Shown: positions 43,898 through 52,862 of the stretch, piece by piece
How positions within the stretch are numbered: the first letter of the stretch is position 1
Layout of the letters: the number at the start of each line of letters is the position of its first letter
Source of the DNA: an uncultured Kineothrix sp.
GTDB lineage: Bacteria > Bacillota > Clostridia > Lachnospirales > Lachnospiraceae
Assembly: GCA_910588855.1 (NCBI GenBank)
Contig: CAJUSR010000003.1
Coordinates: forward strand, 62,001-126,000
DNA length: 64,000 nt
Direction: 5' to 3'
Made by a program: the position numbers and the translations under genes
The notes under the pieces: model-generated
Seen by the model: the letters and a program-made list of their open reading frames with translations, nothing else
Databases searched by the model: none
Told to the model about the DNA's origin: nothing

Positions 43898-44734
43898 ATG
43901 GGAAAAAAAGTAGGCATTGTAATCCCCAGCTATAATCAGGGAAAGTTTTTGGAAGAAGCAATTCAAAGTGTGATAAAAAACCGGAAGCACATTGATATTA
44001 AACTGATAGTCGTAGATGGCGGTTCAACAGACGGAAGTGCTGCAATTATAAAAAAGTATTCAGCGGAAATTGATTGGTGGAGAAGCAGGAAAGATGAAGG
44101 GCAGGCAAATGCAATCAATATTGGAATGAGGCAATGCGGAGACTGTGATTATGTAATGTGGCTTAATTCGGATGACATTTATGAAACGGATGATGCAGTT
44201 GCCAGAATTGTAGCTTTTGCGGATACGGCAGGCGCTGGATTCTGCTATGGAAAATCATATTTTATCAATGAAACGGGTGGGAAAATTGGTGAATATCCTA
44301 CTGTGCCATATGGAGAAGATGTTTTTTACCGGTCTTGCATTATTAGCCAGCCCAGTGTATTGATTGAGAGTAAACTATGGGAGAAGGCGGGCGGATTAAA
44401 TGAATCTTTCCATATGTGTTTGGATTATGAAATGTGGATTCGTCTGGCACAGATTTGTAAACCCGTTTATTTTGAGGAGTATATTGGGAACACTAGAATG
44501 TATGCGGATACAAAGACCGCCACCCAGGAAGAAAGGCATCTAATGGAAGCCATTTGTATTATGCATCATTATTTGGGTGATGTTCCCGACTCATGGCTAT
44601 ATGCCTGGATGCGGCTGCGGGATAAATGGGGGATAATGAATATTTTTCCAAATAGGTTGTTGATGAGCTGGGAATTTAGAAACAAGAAGAAAAAGGTCAG
44701 GGAAATTATGGAGGGGATAAATATCGAGTGGTAA
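43898..44734 (+). CDS. GT2 glycosyltransferase
   Basis: A 278-residue GT-A enzyme: KKVGIVIPSYNQGKFLEEAI, VVDGGSTDGSAAII, DEGQANAINIGM and the DxD motif in VMWLNSDDIYE. The block IISQPSVLIESKLWEKAGGL is typical of the rhamnosyl/heptosyl-type GT2 group. ATG 43898 is chosen over a longer frame from 43823 because AAGGA lies just upstream and the Rossmann strand then starts at residue 4. A likely terminator follows. Confidence 0.85.
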   Translation: MGKKVGIVIPSYNQGKFLEEAIQSVIKNRKHIDIKLIVVDGGSTDGSAAIIKKYSAEIDWWRSRKDEGQANAINIGMRQCGDCDYVMWLNSDDIYETDDAVARIVAFADTAGAGFCYGKSYFINETGGKIGEYPTVPYGEDVFYRSCIISQPSVLIESKLWEKAGGLNESFHMCLDYEMWIRLAQICKPVYFEEYIGNTRMYADTKTATQEERHLMEAICIMHHYLGDVPDSWLYAWMRLRDKWGIMNIFPNRLLMSWEFRNKKKKVREIMEGINIEW

Positions 44735-44774
44735 AGTAAGTGTGTGAAAGCTTAGAAATAACGATTAAACGGGT

Positions 44775-44826
44775 GGAAAAGTTTGGATGCCGGATGACAA
44801 ACATCCCTTTTCCCCTTCTTTTTGTG
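44775..44826 (+). terminator. Probable terminator after the GT2 gene
   Basis: GGAAAAGTTTG (44775-44785) pairs with CAAAC (44798-44802) and TTTTCC (44808-44813) across a 5-base bulge, followed by CCTTCTTTTT. The hairpin is imperfect. Confidence 0.5.
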
Positions 44827-44870
44827 ATATATTCAACGGAAGTAAAATTTTTTTTAAATTTATGAATAAT

Positions 44871-44899
44871 TTGCAATTAGAAAAGAAAAATGGTATGGT
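44871..44899 (+). promoter_or_regulatory. Candidate promoter before the cupin gene
   Basis: TTGCAA (44871-44876), 17 bases, TATGGT (44894-44899); an additional TATAAT lies a few bases further. Together with the upstream terminator it suggests that the operon restarts here. Confidence 0.45.
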
Positions 44900-44929
44900 A
44901 GTTATATAATATTATAATGGAGGATGGGT

Positions 44930-45289
44930 ATGTTAATTACAATGCTAAAACCGGATTTTGAATTTTCAAATGAAACAGGGTTGCTAGTACAGCTTGTGCA
45001 TGAAGGCTGGAGTCAGATAAACGTATTGGTGTCAAAAGCTAATTCTACCAGAGGCGGGCATTTCCACAAAGTAAGCAGAGAAGTATTTTATATAGTAAGC
45101 GGAAAAACGAAATTATCATTAGAGACAGAAACGGAAAACGAAGAGTATATATTGAAAGAAGGGGATATGTTTTTGATTTCCCCTTATCAGAAGCATACTT
45201 TTTCCTTCATAGAGGATACCGTAATGGTGTCCATGTACGATATTTGGGTAGAGAAGGAAGACGGGAGCAAAGATATTTATAAAGAATAG
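44930..45289 (+). CDS. Cupin protein, WxcM/CapF-C-terminal-like
   Basis: A 119-residue single-domain cupin. Metal-binding histidines are in TRGGHFHKVSREVFYIVSG and the second cupin motif in GDMFLISPYQKHTF. This resembles the C-terminal cupin of CapF-type enzymes and the small cupins of deoxysugar pathways, which act on nucleotide-sugar keto intermediates. An SDR gene two places downstream could be its partner. ATG 44930 is preferred over 44924 because GGAGG sits only one base before the latter. Reaction not established. Confidence 0.7.
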   Translation: MLITMLKPDFEFSNETGLLVQLVHEGWSQINVLVSKANSTRGGHFHKVSREVFYIVSGKTKLSLETETENEEYILKEGDMFLISPYQKHTFSFIEDTVMVSMYDIWVEKEDGSKDIYKE

Positions 45290-45300
45290 GAGAAATGATA

Positions 45301-47802
45301 ATGTTAGGCGATGGTAGAATTACTAAAAATTCCTCTTTTTTTACAGTACTTGAAAAGAAAGGGGAATTAGAGGTTGTCAAAAAAATAGAGCATATAATAG
45401 ACGCGGTAGATATGGACGGCGGCTCTTATTCCTATTGGTTTTTGTTTGGCTTTAAATATTTGTCCTTGTTGAAGGAAGGGGTTACCACAGATGTTGCCCA
45501 ATTTGTAAATGATAACAAAAATATCAAAAATAAGTTTTACGCAGAGAATATTATAGGGTTATATTGGGGGAAGCCTTTACAGCAAAATGCAGATATTACG
45601 GAGGAAATCCAAAAAGGGATGGACAAGTTCCATGAGGCAGCCAGAGACATTTTGCCTTTGCTGACATTGGAAATTTCCGGCAGTGGTATTGAATATTTGG
45701 CAGATCAGGCAACACCATATGATGTGAAAAATATTTATGGCGCTGTCAGAAAAGTCATAATAGAAGGGGAAGCGCATTTTTTGCCTATTGCTCCTCATGA
45801 GAAATATAGCTTTGGTTTGGTTTATCCTTGGCCTGGAACAGACACTGCGGAGACAGAGCTGCTCGCAAGGGCCACAAAAGCAGCAGAGAATATAGGGTTC
45901 AATTGCGTGATGCTTTCGGATTTCGGCCAGATACTGGACGAAACCCAACATGAGACAGATGAGTTTGTCAAACCGGAGGATTTGGATTATGTAATGACTA
46001 CCCATTATGAGTCGCATAAATCTATCGACAGCTATTATTACCATTTGCTGTGGAATCCGCCGGATATTCCGTTGAATACGGGATATTATGAGGGTAAGGT
46101 AATAGACAATTATATAATGAATGATGATTACCTTATTTATGACTTTGGTGGTATGTCCAACCATTTGCGCAGTATGTTAATGAATAAGCCAAGGACGTTG
46201 GAAGGGGCGTCTACATTTGTAGGTTCGTTTCCTAAAAGTGCAATTATGGCCCCTAATTTGGAAGAGCCAAAACTTTTTTATTGTGGAATGAACTGGGAAA
46301 AGGTCGTTAATAATAGCAACAGGCATTCCGGTTTATTTGAATTGCTGGATAAGACGGGAAAAGTTAAGTTTTATGGTCCGGATGTAGTTGAAACATGGGG
46401 AGGAATACGGCCATGGGAGGGGTATGAATGTTATCAATATTCGATACCCTTTGATGGTTTTTCGATATTAAAAGAGATTAACTCGTGCGGTATATGTCTG
46501 GCGATATCTTCGGATGCCCATCGTAGGGCAGGTGCCGTTACGAACAGGGCATATGAGGCATGTGCGGCAGGCGCCGTGATTATTTCCGATAACAATATTT
46601 TTATGGAAGAATACTTTGGCGATTCTGTTCTTTATATAACATATAACAAGAACAATCCAAAAGACACCTATAACCAGATAATGGAAAAATATCAATGGAT
46701 TATAGAGCATAAAGAAGAAGCAATGGAGATGGCCAAACGTTCTCAACAGATTTTCGTGGATAAATTCTGCATGGAAAAAGGGATTTTGGACGTCACCAAA
46801 AAACATTATGAACGCTTTAAGGTGATAGAGTCTGATTTATTTGCAAAAAATGACAATGCAGTAGTTTTAGCGATACAGGTTCTCAATACGCAAAGTGAAG
46901 AACAGGTTGAGAAAATGCTTCAGCCGGCAATTGACAATGTACGTAACCAATATTACCGGAATATTGTTTTGGGGGTGGTTTGCGACAAGGAAGTAAAAGA
47001 TAAGGTTGAACAGGTTGCCCAAAAATGCCGGATTAATTTAAGCATAGTTTTAGCCGAGCTTTTTGATGAGAAAGGATCCCGAAATATTACGGATGGAGAG
47101 GCGGTTTTATTAGCTCAAAAATGTATTCCTCATGATTATTTTGTAAAGACTAGCTCTTTAGAGACATGGTTTTATGACCATATAACAACGCTTGTACGTA
47201 CAATGGAGGATAACCCGTCTGTTTTAGCAAGCTATGCGGGTATGATGAGCGAAGATAAAAAAGAGTTCAGGCGTCCTTATATGTTTGAGAAACTGACTTA
47301 CAGTAGAGTGTATAAGCAGGAGCATCCAAAGAATCTTCCAATTCCAGGCCAGTTTTTGTTCAAAAAGGAATGCGAGGCATATATTCCGGAATATATCATG
47401 GGGAGTCTGGACGGATTGGAATATGTGGCTTATGTGGCAATACTGTGGATTAAAGAAAACTTACAATTAGATTTTACGAAGAGAATGACCTGTACATGGC
47501 GTTATGAGGAAAAGGTTCAAGATAGTACAATACTTGACAGAAACAGGCAGATAAGGTTTATCCGCGGTTTGGTTAAATATGACTTGCCAAGCGTTGGCTT
47601 ATATGAGCCGGGACCGGAAAAAAGAAAGCTATCCGAATTGTTATTGCTGATACCGGTAAAAAATATTATCGGGTTAAAAGTTTGGAGGAAGCTGGCTAGA
47701 TTAACAAAAGCAGAAAAAGGTATTGGGAAAGCAATACATAAAAAGTATATTCACAAGCTGGAAAGATACAACGAGATTATACGCATTATACAGGAGGGGT
47801 GA
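45301..47802 (+). CDS. Large two-part glycosyltransferase: CgeB-like GT domain plus GT2-like domain
   Basis: About 833 residues. Residues 1-165 are helical and unrecognised. Residues about 170-510 have a GT-B look with a CgeB-type end: LFYCGMNWEK, KFYGPDVVETWGG, SCGICLAISSDAHRRAGAVT, NRAYEACAAGAVIISDN, and a DTYNQIMEKY helix. Residues about 525-730 resemble a degenerate GT2 Rossmann domain (VVLAIQVLNTQSEEQVEKML, then a DYFVKTSSLETWFYDHI block), and a basic tail ends the protein. CgeB was named from the Bacillus spore coat, and such proteins occur in flagellin and spore-glycan clusters. The start is ATG 45301 behind AGGAGA. The two-domain reading is inference. Confidence 0.65.
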   Translation: MLGDGRITKNSSFFTVLEKKGELEVVKKIEHIIDAVDMDGGSYSYWFLFGFKYLSLLKEGVTTDVAQFVNDNKNIKNKFYAENIIGLYWGKPLQQNADITEEIQKGMDKFHEAARDILPLLTLEISGSGIEYLADQATPYDVKNIYGAVRKVIIEGEAHFLPIAPHEKYSFGLVYPWPGTDTAETELLARATKAAENIGFNCVMLSDFGQILDETQHETDEFVKPEDLDYVMTTHYESHKSIDSYYYHLLWNPPDIPLNTGYYEGKVIDNYIMNDDYLIYDFGGMSNHLRSMLMNKPRTLEGASTFVGSFPKSAIMAPNLEEPKLFYCGMNWEKVVNNSNRHSGLFELLDKTGKVKFYGPDVVETWGGIRPWEGYECYQYSIPFDGFSILKEINSCGICLAISSDAHRRAGAVTNRAYEACAAGAVIISDNNIFMEEYFGDSVLYITYNKNNPKDTYNQIMEKYQWIIEHKEEAMEMAKRSQQIFVDKFCMEKGILDVTKKHYERFKVIESDLFAKNDNAVVLAIQVLNTQSEEQVEKMLQPAIDNVRNQYYRNIVLGVVCDKEVKDKVEQVAQKCRINLSIVLAELFDEKGSRNITDGEAVLLAQKCIPHDYFVKTSSLETWFYDHITTLVRTMEDNPSVLASYAGMMSEDKKEFRRPYMFEKLTYSRVYKQEHPKNLPIPGQFLFKKECEAYIPEYIMGSLDGLEYVAYVAILWIKENLQLDFTKRMTCTWRYEEKVQDSTILDRNRQIRFIRGLVKYDLPSVGLYEPGPEKRKLSELLLLIPVKNIIGLKVWRKLARLTKAEKGIGKAIHKKYIHKLERYNEIIRIIQEG

Positions 47803-47805
47803 CGG

Positions 47806-48690
47806 ATGTATTTAATAGTTGGGGCAAATGGATTTGTTGGTTCGTATGCTATTAAAAATATTTTAGAGGGTACGGATGAAAAAATCCTTGCTACGGATAT
47901 GAACTTGGAAGGAACAGCGGATACGGAACGGATTACATGGAAACGTTGCGACATTACGGTACATGATGATTTGGTGCAGCTAAATGAAGTATGCAAGGAG
48001 CAGGAACCTTTAAAAGTAATTTATTTGGCGGCATATCACAAACCGGATCTTGTGCTTGCGCATCCCCGATTGGCTTGGAACATAAATATAACAGCATTGT
48101 CGGATTTCCTGAATACGATAGAAAATGTGCAATGCTTATTTTATTCTTCGACGGAAATGGTGTACCGGCCGGGGGAAAAAGGCATATTTTTCAAGGAAGA
48201 CGCTGAAAAAGCGCCAATTAATGCGTATGGAAAACATAAAGTGATTGCAGAGGACCTTGTAGTTGGATATGGGTATAATGTGGTACGCTTTCCATTCATG
48301 ATTGGGCCAAGCATTATAGAAGGAAAGAAACATTTTTATGATGTGATTGTGGAAACGATTCAAGATGGCCGTTGTATGGAAATGTTTGAAGACGCTTATA
48401 AGACTGCGCTTGATTTTAATACGGCGGTAGGGGTTTTGGTAGAATTGACAAAAAGCTATTCACCGGAAATGCCGAAAGTTTTAAATATTGCGGGCGATGA
48501 TGTGCTGTCAAAATATGACATAGGGCTTATGATAGCGGACAAGTACAATGTATCCCATGAATTAATTGTACCTATTTCTGTAAAAGAAGATACAAAAATT
48601 TTTACGGAAAAGAGGGCAGATTGTACTTTAATGGATAATTCTGCCGTAAAAAAGGTATTGGGATTGACAGAATTAAAGTTAAAGTTTTAA
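47806..48690 (+). CDS. SDR-type nucleotide-sugar epimerase/reductase
   Basis: A 294-residue extended SDR protein. GANGFVG (6-12) is the NAD(P) motif; SSTEMVY and NAYGKHK (Y-x3-K) supply the catalytic Ser/Thr, Tyr and Lys. DLVLAHPRLAWNINIT and the compact length suggest RmlD/CapF-like reductases or 4-epimerases acting on a keto nucleotide sugar. Four bases after the CgeB-like gene. It may pair with the cupin upstream. Substrate unknown. Confidence 0.8.
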   Translation: MYLIVGANGFVGSYAIKNILEGTDEKILATDMNLEGTADTERITWKRCDITVHDDLVQLNEVCKEQEPLKVIYLAAYHKPDLVLAHPRLAWNINITALSDFLNTIENVQCLFYSSTEMVYRPGEKGIFFKEDAEKAPINAYGKHKVIAEDLVVGYGYNVVRFPFMIGPSIIEGKKHFYDVIVETIQDGRCMEMFEDAYKTALDFNTAVGVLVELTKSYSPEMPKVLNIAGDDVLSKYDIGLMIADKYNVSHELIVPISVKEDTKIFTEKRADCTLMDNSAVKKVLGLTELKLKF

Positions 48691-48705
48691 GGCAAGGAGA
48701 ATGTT

Positions 48706-49482
48706 TTGAAAACATTACTAGAGATTATCAGTTATAGGGAAATGATATACAGCCTTGTAAAACAAGAGTTGAGAGGAAAGTATAAGGGCTCTGTTTTAGG
48801 CTTTATTTGGACCTTCTTAAATCCATTATTTCAGTTGATTGTCTATACTTTTGTATTTTCCATCATCATGAAAAGTTCGATTGATGATTACTATTTGTTT
48901 TTGTTTGTAGCGTTTATTCCATGGCTGTTTTTCAGCAACTCCGTTTCAGGAGGGGCAAGGGCAGTCATGGATAAAAAAGAGTTGGTCAAAAAAGTATATT
49001 TCCCCAGGCAGGTTTTGCCTATTTCCTATGTTACAAGTGCATTTGTAAATATGATACTTAGCTTTGTCATTGTTTTTGGGGCTTTATTATTTTCGGGAAG
49101 AGGAATAGAGCCATTGTTATTATGCTATTTACCTATGGTTATGCTGATAGAATATATTTTGGCGCTTGGGATTACTATGCTGACTTGTGCTTTAACAGTA
49201 TATTTCAGGGACTTGGAATATATCTTGGCTATTATTACTATGGCATGGATGTACCTTACGCCGATTATGTATTCATCGGATATGGTTCCGGAGGAATATA
49301 TAGGTATTTTTGATTTGAATCCGGTGACACCTATTATTGAAGGCTATAGGAATATTTTATATTATCAGACACCGCCGGATTGGATGAGAATGTTTGAATC
49401 TTTTCTTGTAGCCGTAGTTTTCCTTGGCATTGGGAATCTGGTTTTTGGACTAATTCAGAAGAAATTTGCGGAGGAGTTGTAA
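48706..49482 (+). CDS. wzm: ABC-2 type polysaccharide exporter permease (Wzm-like)
   Basis: A 258-residue protein with six membrane segments and the cytoplasmic N-terminal helix ELRGKYKGSVLGFIWTFLNP that marks Wzm/TagG/KpsM permeases. It pairs with the ATPase that follows to export a finished, lipid-linked polysaccharide. Start is TTG 48706 behind AAGGAGA. Its presence means Region 3 makes an ABC-exported glycan, unlike the flippase/polymerase set of Region 1. Confidence 0.9.
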   Translation: MKTLLEIISYREMIYSLVKQELRGKYKGSVLGFIWTFLNPLFQLIVYTFVFSIIMKSSIDDYYLFLFVAFIPWLFFSNSVSGGARAVMDKKELVKKVYFPRQVLPISYVTSAFVNMILSFVIVFGALLFSGRGIEPLLLCYLPMVMLIEYILALGITMLTCALTVYFRDLEYILAIITMAWMYLTPIMYSSDMVPEEYIGIFDLNPVTPIIEGYRNILYYQTPPDWMRMFESFLVAVVFLGIGNLVFGLIQKKFAEEL

Positions 49483-49483
49483 T

Positions 49484-50719
49484 ATGGAAAATGAATATGC
49501 GATAGAGGTAGAGCAGGTAAAAAAATCTTTTAAAATATATAAAGATAAAGGAGGAACGTTAAAGGAAAAAGTTATTTTCAAGAATAGGAACAGATTTGAA
49601 GAACGCCAAGTGTTGAAGGGGATATCTTTTAAAATCAAACAAGGAGAAGCAGTTGGGCTTATTGGGAGCAATGGATGCGGAAAAAGTACAACATTAAAGC
49701 TGCTGACGAGAATTATTTTCCCGGATGAGGGAAAAATAATGATAAATGGGAGGATTTCCAGCTTATTGGAGCTGGGGGCCGGGTTTCATCCGGATATGAG
49801 CGGAAGGGAAAATATATATACAAACGCTTCCATATTTGGTCTGAAAAAGTCGGAAATAGACAATAGGCTTCAGGATATAATTGATTTTTCAGAGCTAGGG
49901 GAGTTTATTGACAATCCGGTAAGGACTTATTCATCGGGGATGTATATGCGTTTGGCATTTTCCGTGGCAATTAATGTGGATGCAGATATCTTGTTGATTG
50001 ATGAAATATTGGCAGTTGGCGATGTGAATTTCCAAAAGAAATGTATTGAAAAAATTAAGGAAATCCGGGGAAGGGGAGCAACAATAGTCATTGTTTCCCA
50101 TTCGTTAAGCCAGATAGAATCAATTTGTGATAAGACAATTTGGCTGGAAAATGGATATGTGAAAGAAATAGGGACGCCAAAAGAAGTGCATCAACAATAT
50201 CAGGATGAAATGGAGTATAAACGTCTTGAGAAAATCAGGAAGGAGTTGTCCAAAACATCCGATAAGGCATCAGATTACCGTTTCCACAGATTGACCATAG
50301 AAAACGGCAACAGGAAAATAACATTTGATAAAGTATGGCTTACGGATGAGCGGGGAGATGTGGCCGAAATATTTAACATAGGGGACACCATTGTAATTTG
50401 CGCAGATTATCATTGCGAATCACACCAAATGGACGGGATATTAAGTTTTTCTATCGCCAGGAATGACGGAACCCTTTGCTATGCCACTAATAGCGGAATA
50501 CAATTGGAACAATTAGTGGCTTTTAGAAAGGATGGAACGTTATCCATAGAATTAGAAAAATGTAATTTGATGCAAGGGCAATATGCTTTAAACATAGCTG
50601 TTACCTCTGCCGATGGGGTTGTATATGATGATTTGCAAAGGGTTTTATTTTTCCAGATATGTTCACAGAAAGAAGATTTAGGGATTATAAAATTGAGAAC
50701 CAATTGGAAGGTTGAATAA
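49484..50719 (+). CDS. wzt: Polysaccharide exporter ATPase with C-terminal glycan-recognition domain (Wzt-like)
   Basis: A 411-residue ATPase: Walker A GSNGCGKST (61-69), ELGAGFHPDMSGRENIY, signature YSSGMYMRLAFS (149-160), Walker B LLIDEILAVGD. Residues about 265-411 form a beta-rich extra domain like the Wzt C-terminal domain that reads the capped end of the O-polysaccharide before export. The methyltransferase further down could make such a cap. ATG 49484 has GGAGG nearby; the stop overlaps the open frame of the next gene. Export of a capped glycan is inferred from known Wzt systems. Confidence 0.88.
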   Translation: MENEYAIEVEQVKKSFKIYKDKGGTLKEKVIFKNRNRFEERQVLKGISFKIKQGEAVGLIGSNGCGKSTTLKLLTRIIFPDEGKIMINGRISSLLELGAGFHPDMSGRENIYTNASIFGLKKSEIDNRLQDIIDFSELGEFIDNPVRTYSSGMYMRLAFSVAINVDADILLIDEILAVGDVNFQKKCIEKIKEIRGRGATIVIVSHSLSQIESICDKTIWLENGYVKEIGTPKEVHQQYQDEMEYKRLEKIRKELSKTSDKASDYRFHRLTIENGNRKITFDKVWLTDERGDVAEIFNIGDTIVICADYHCESHQMDGILSFSIARNDGTLCYATNSGIQLEQLVAFRKDGTLSIELEKCNLMQGQYALNIAVTSADGVVYDDLQRVLFFQICSQKEDLGIIKLRTNWKVE

Positions 50720-50741
50720 TTTTGACGACTGGAGACTCGGT

Positions 50742-52862
50742 ATGAATATTTTGTTTTGCTGTACAAGCATGTTCCACCTATTTGTAACGGTATTTATTTG
50801 CCAGAAATATTATAGTGGGCAAGAATATAAAAAAACTTTGGTGCTTTTAAGCCATATGCATGCAATGTGCAAGCTGGCAAAGACTTTAGAGAAAACTGGC
50901 CTTTGGACAGATATTGTTATAATAGATGACGAAGGGAAAGAACATGCATATATTAATCAGCAATTGGATAAACCGGTAATCTTGCAGACGGATATCTTCC
51001 ATATTTTTGGCTTTGAATATACAAGTTTTTTTATTTCCCATGCGATACCGGAGGATTCAAAAATAATATTTACAGATGAAGGCTATTCTACGTGGGACAT
51101 TTTACGCTGGATAGAACTGCAATATCATCGGGAAGATTTTGACGGAAAGGAATTTCCTTTGCATAAAGTCAGTGGGGTTTGGATGTTTGACCCTAAGTTG
51201 TCGAAAAATAATTTTTGCGGCAATATATCCGGATTAAATGTTAAAGAAAGTATACAGCAGGACGAATTTAGGGAGCTGTTTTATAGCTATCTGGTTCAAA
51301 TTTGGCCATTGGCAAAAAATGTTGCCGATAGGCTAAAAGGAAATATTGTATTTTTTGACTCTTATTTTACGCAGCTCGGATGGATATCGGCAGAGTTAGA
51401 CAATTATATATTGAATGAAATCATGCATGCGGCAGAAGGGGAGACGATAATCATAAAGCGCCATCCCAATGATAGCGATGAATATAAATATAAAGATATA
51501 AATTATGAGATTTTGGATGACAATAATATTCCGTGGGAAGTCATTAATCTGTTGACAGAAAGGGAAAACATCCCAATTTGTATAACTTGTTCTTCTAATG
51601 TCGTTTTAAATGGACGTATTATATGGGGGGATTATAAAACCCCTATTATTTTATTATTTAAAATATATGAAGATTACAGCAATATTCGACCAAGTTATGC
51701 TTTTGCAGAGAAATATATGGAAGTATATGGTAACCAAGGGATATATATTCCGGAGACTTTTAGCGAATTATCCGAAATCATCCGTAAATTAAGAGGAGCG
51801 GAGGAAAAAAGTTTTGAGGAATTATATATTGATGAAATAAAGCGGTCCAATGCTTTTTATAAAGACAATTACTTGTATTTATGGAATAAAATACCTTCAA
51901 GACATAACGTTTCCACATTGGTGGTTGAAGGGAAAGAAATCAAAGCTCCAATTGTAATTGATTCGGAAAGAGGAAGCGTAAAAGCGGTATTTGATTTAGC
52001 TACACTTGAGGGCATCGGAGGAAATGCATGGCAATGGTATGTGACCAGGGGATTGGCAATACGCGTTAAAGTTACCGGCATTCTGGCATTCAAGGAAAAT
52101 CTTGTGGAATCTATAGTAGATAGGCTTGATTGGGAAAATGTCAGCTGTGATGAAGAAGGATATTATTACAGGAACAATTTTGATTCTATTTATGATATAG
52201 ATTATCCGTTAGAAGATGTCAAAAAAATAGAGATTGCATTTGACTATGTATGCGGGAAATCATATGATGCGGCGGTGAGAGTCTACCGGGAAGGGATGCA
52301 GGAGGCCCAAAACAGCTATAAAGCATTACTGACGGATATAGATGGAAGGGATAAGGCAATTGAGGAACTGAACCGGAGTATTGAGCAAAGGAATAAGCTA
52401 TATAACAGTTTAGAGAATTACAGCAAGGAACAAAGTGCAGCTATACAGCAATTAACGGATGATATCAAGAAACGGGATGATGCCCTGCAGGATATGTCCT
52501 CCGAAATAAAGAAGAGGGATGATGCCCTGCAGGATATGTCCTCTGAAATAGAAAAAAGGGATGGCTCTATCCGGCAGTTAATGGGAGATATAGAAAAAAG
52601 GGACGATTCTATCCGGCAGTTAACGGGAGATATAGAAAAAAGGGATAATTCCTTCCGGCAGTTAACGGATGATATAAACAAACGGGATGATGTTATCCAA
52701 CAGTTAATGCAGGACATTGAACATAGGGATAAGCAGTATGAGAATCTCTGTATGGAACTGGAAAGAAGCAACCGTGTTTGTAAAGAAAACGAAGAGAAAA
52801 TTAATCGTTTCCAAAGGTCCATATGGGGAACATTATACGGTAAAACGAGGAAAGAAGAATGA
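50742..52862 (+). CDS. Polysialyltransferase-like protein with repeat coiled-coil tail
   Basis: About 706 residues. Residues 1-350 resemble the alpha-2,8-polysialyltransferase-type GT-B fold: MNILFCCTSMFHLFVTVFIC, FTDEGYSTWDI, VFFDSYFTQLGW and IIIKRHPND, which corresponds to the HP motif of these enzymes. Residues about 395-520 are a beta-rich region. From about residue 540 the protein is a coiled coil; seven 14-residue units (568-665) come from 42-bp tandem repeats. The C-terminus is basic. With a CMP-nonulosonic acid pathway downstream, a role as nonulosonic acid transferase fits, but the family call is moderate. ATG 50742 has GGAGA seven bases upstream. Confidence 0.6.
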   Translation: MNILFCCTSMFHLFVTVFICQKYYSGQEYKKTLVLLSHMHAMCKLAKTLEKTGLWTDIVIIDDEGKEHAYINQQLDKPVILQTDIFHIFGFEYTSFFISHAIPEDSKIIFTDEGYSTWDILRWIELQYHREDFDGKEFPLHKVSGVWMFDPKLSKNNFCGNISGLNVKESIQQDEFRELFYSYLVQIWPLAKNVADRLKGNIVFFDSYFTQLGWISAELDNYILNEIMHAAEGETIIIKRHPNDSDEYKYKDINYEILDDNNIPWEVINLLTERENIPICITCSSNVVLNGRIIWGDYKTPIILLFKIYEDYSNIRPSYAFAEKYMEVYGNQGIYIPETFSELSEIIRKLRGAEEKSFEELYIDEIKRSNAFYKDNYLYLWNKIPSRHNVSTLVVEGKEIKAPIVIDSERGSVKAVFDLATLEGIGGNAWQWYVTRGLAIRVKVTGILAFKENLVESIVDRLDWENVSCDEEGYYYRNNFDSIYDIDYPLEDVKKIEIAFDYVCGKSYDAAVRVYREGMQEAQNSYKALLTDIDGRDKAIEELNRSIEQRNKLYNSLENYSKEQSAAIQQLTDDIKKRDDALQDMSSEIKKRDDALQDMSSEIEKRDGSIRQLMGDIEKRDDSIRQLTGDIEKRDNSFRQLTDDINKRDDVIQQLMQDIEHRDKQYENLCMELERSNRVCKENEEKINRFQRSIWGTLYGKTRKEE
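52443..52736 (+). repeat. Seven tandem 42-bp units encoding 14-residue heptad pairs
   Basis: Units start at 52443, 52485, 52527, 52569, 52611, 52653 and 52695. Each spells a variant of IRQLTGDIEKRDDS. Units 2-3 and units 4-5 are nearly identical in DNA, so copy number can change by recombination or slippage without breaking the frame. Confidence 0.9.

Noticed and set aside
5641..51636. G runs of five or six (for example near 781, 5648, 6611, 38764, 51625)
   Set aside because: All are in frame in intact genes and are too short for efficient slippage, so they are not counted as switch sites.
52443..52736. CRISPR-like array
   Set aside because: The 42-bp units are contiguous, without spacers, and in frame with a coiled coil, so this is a coding repeat.
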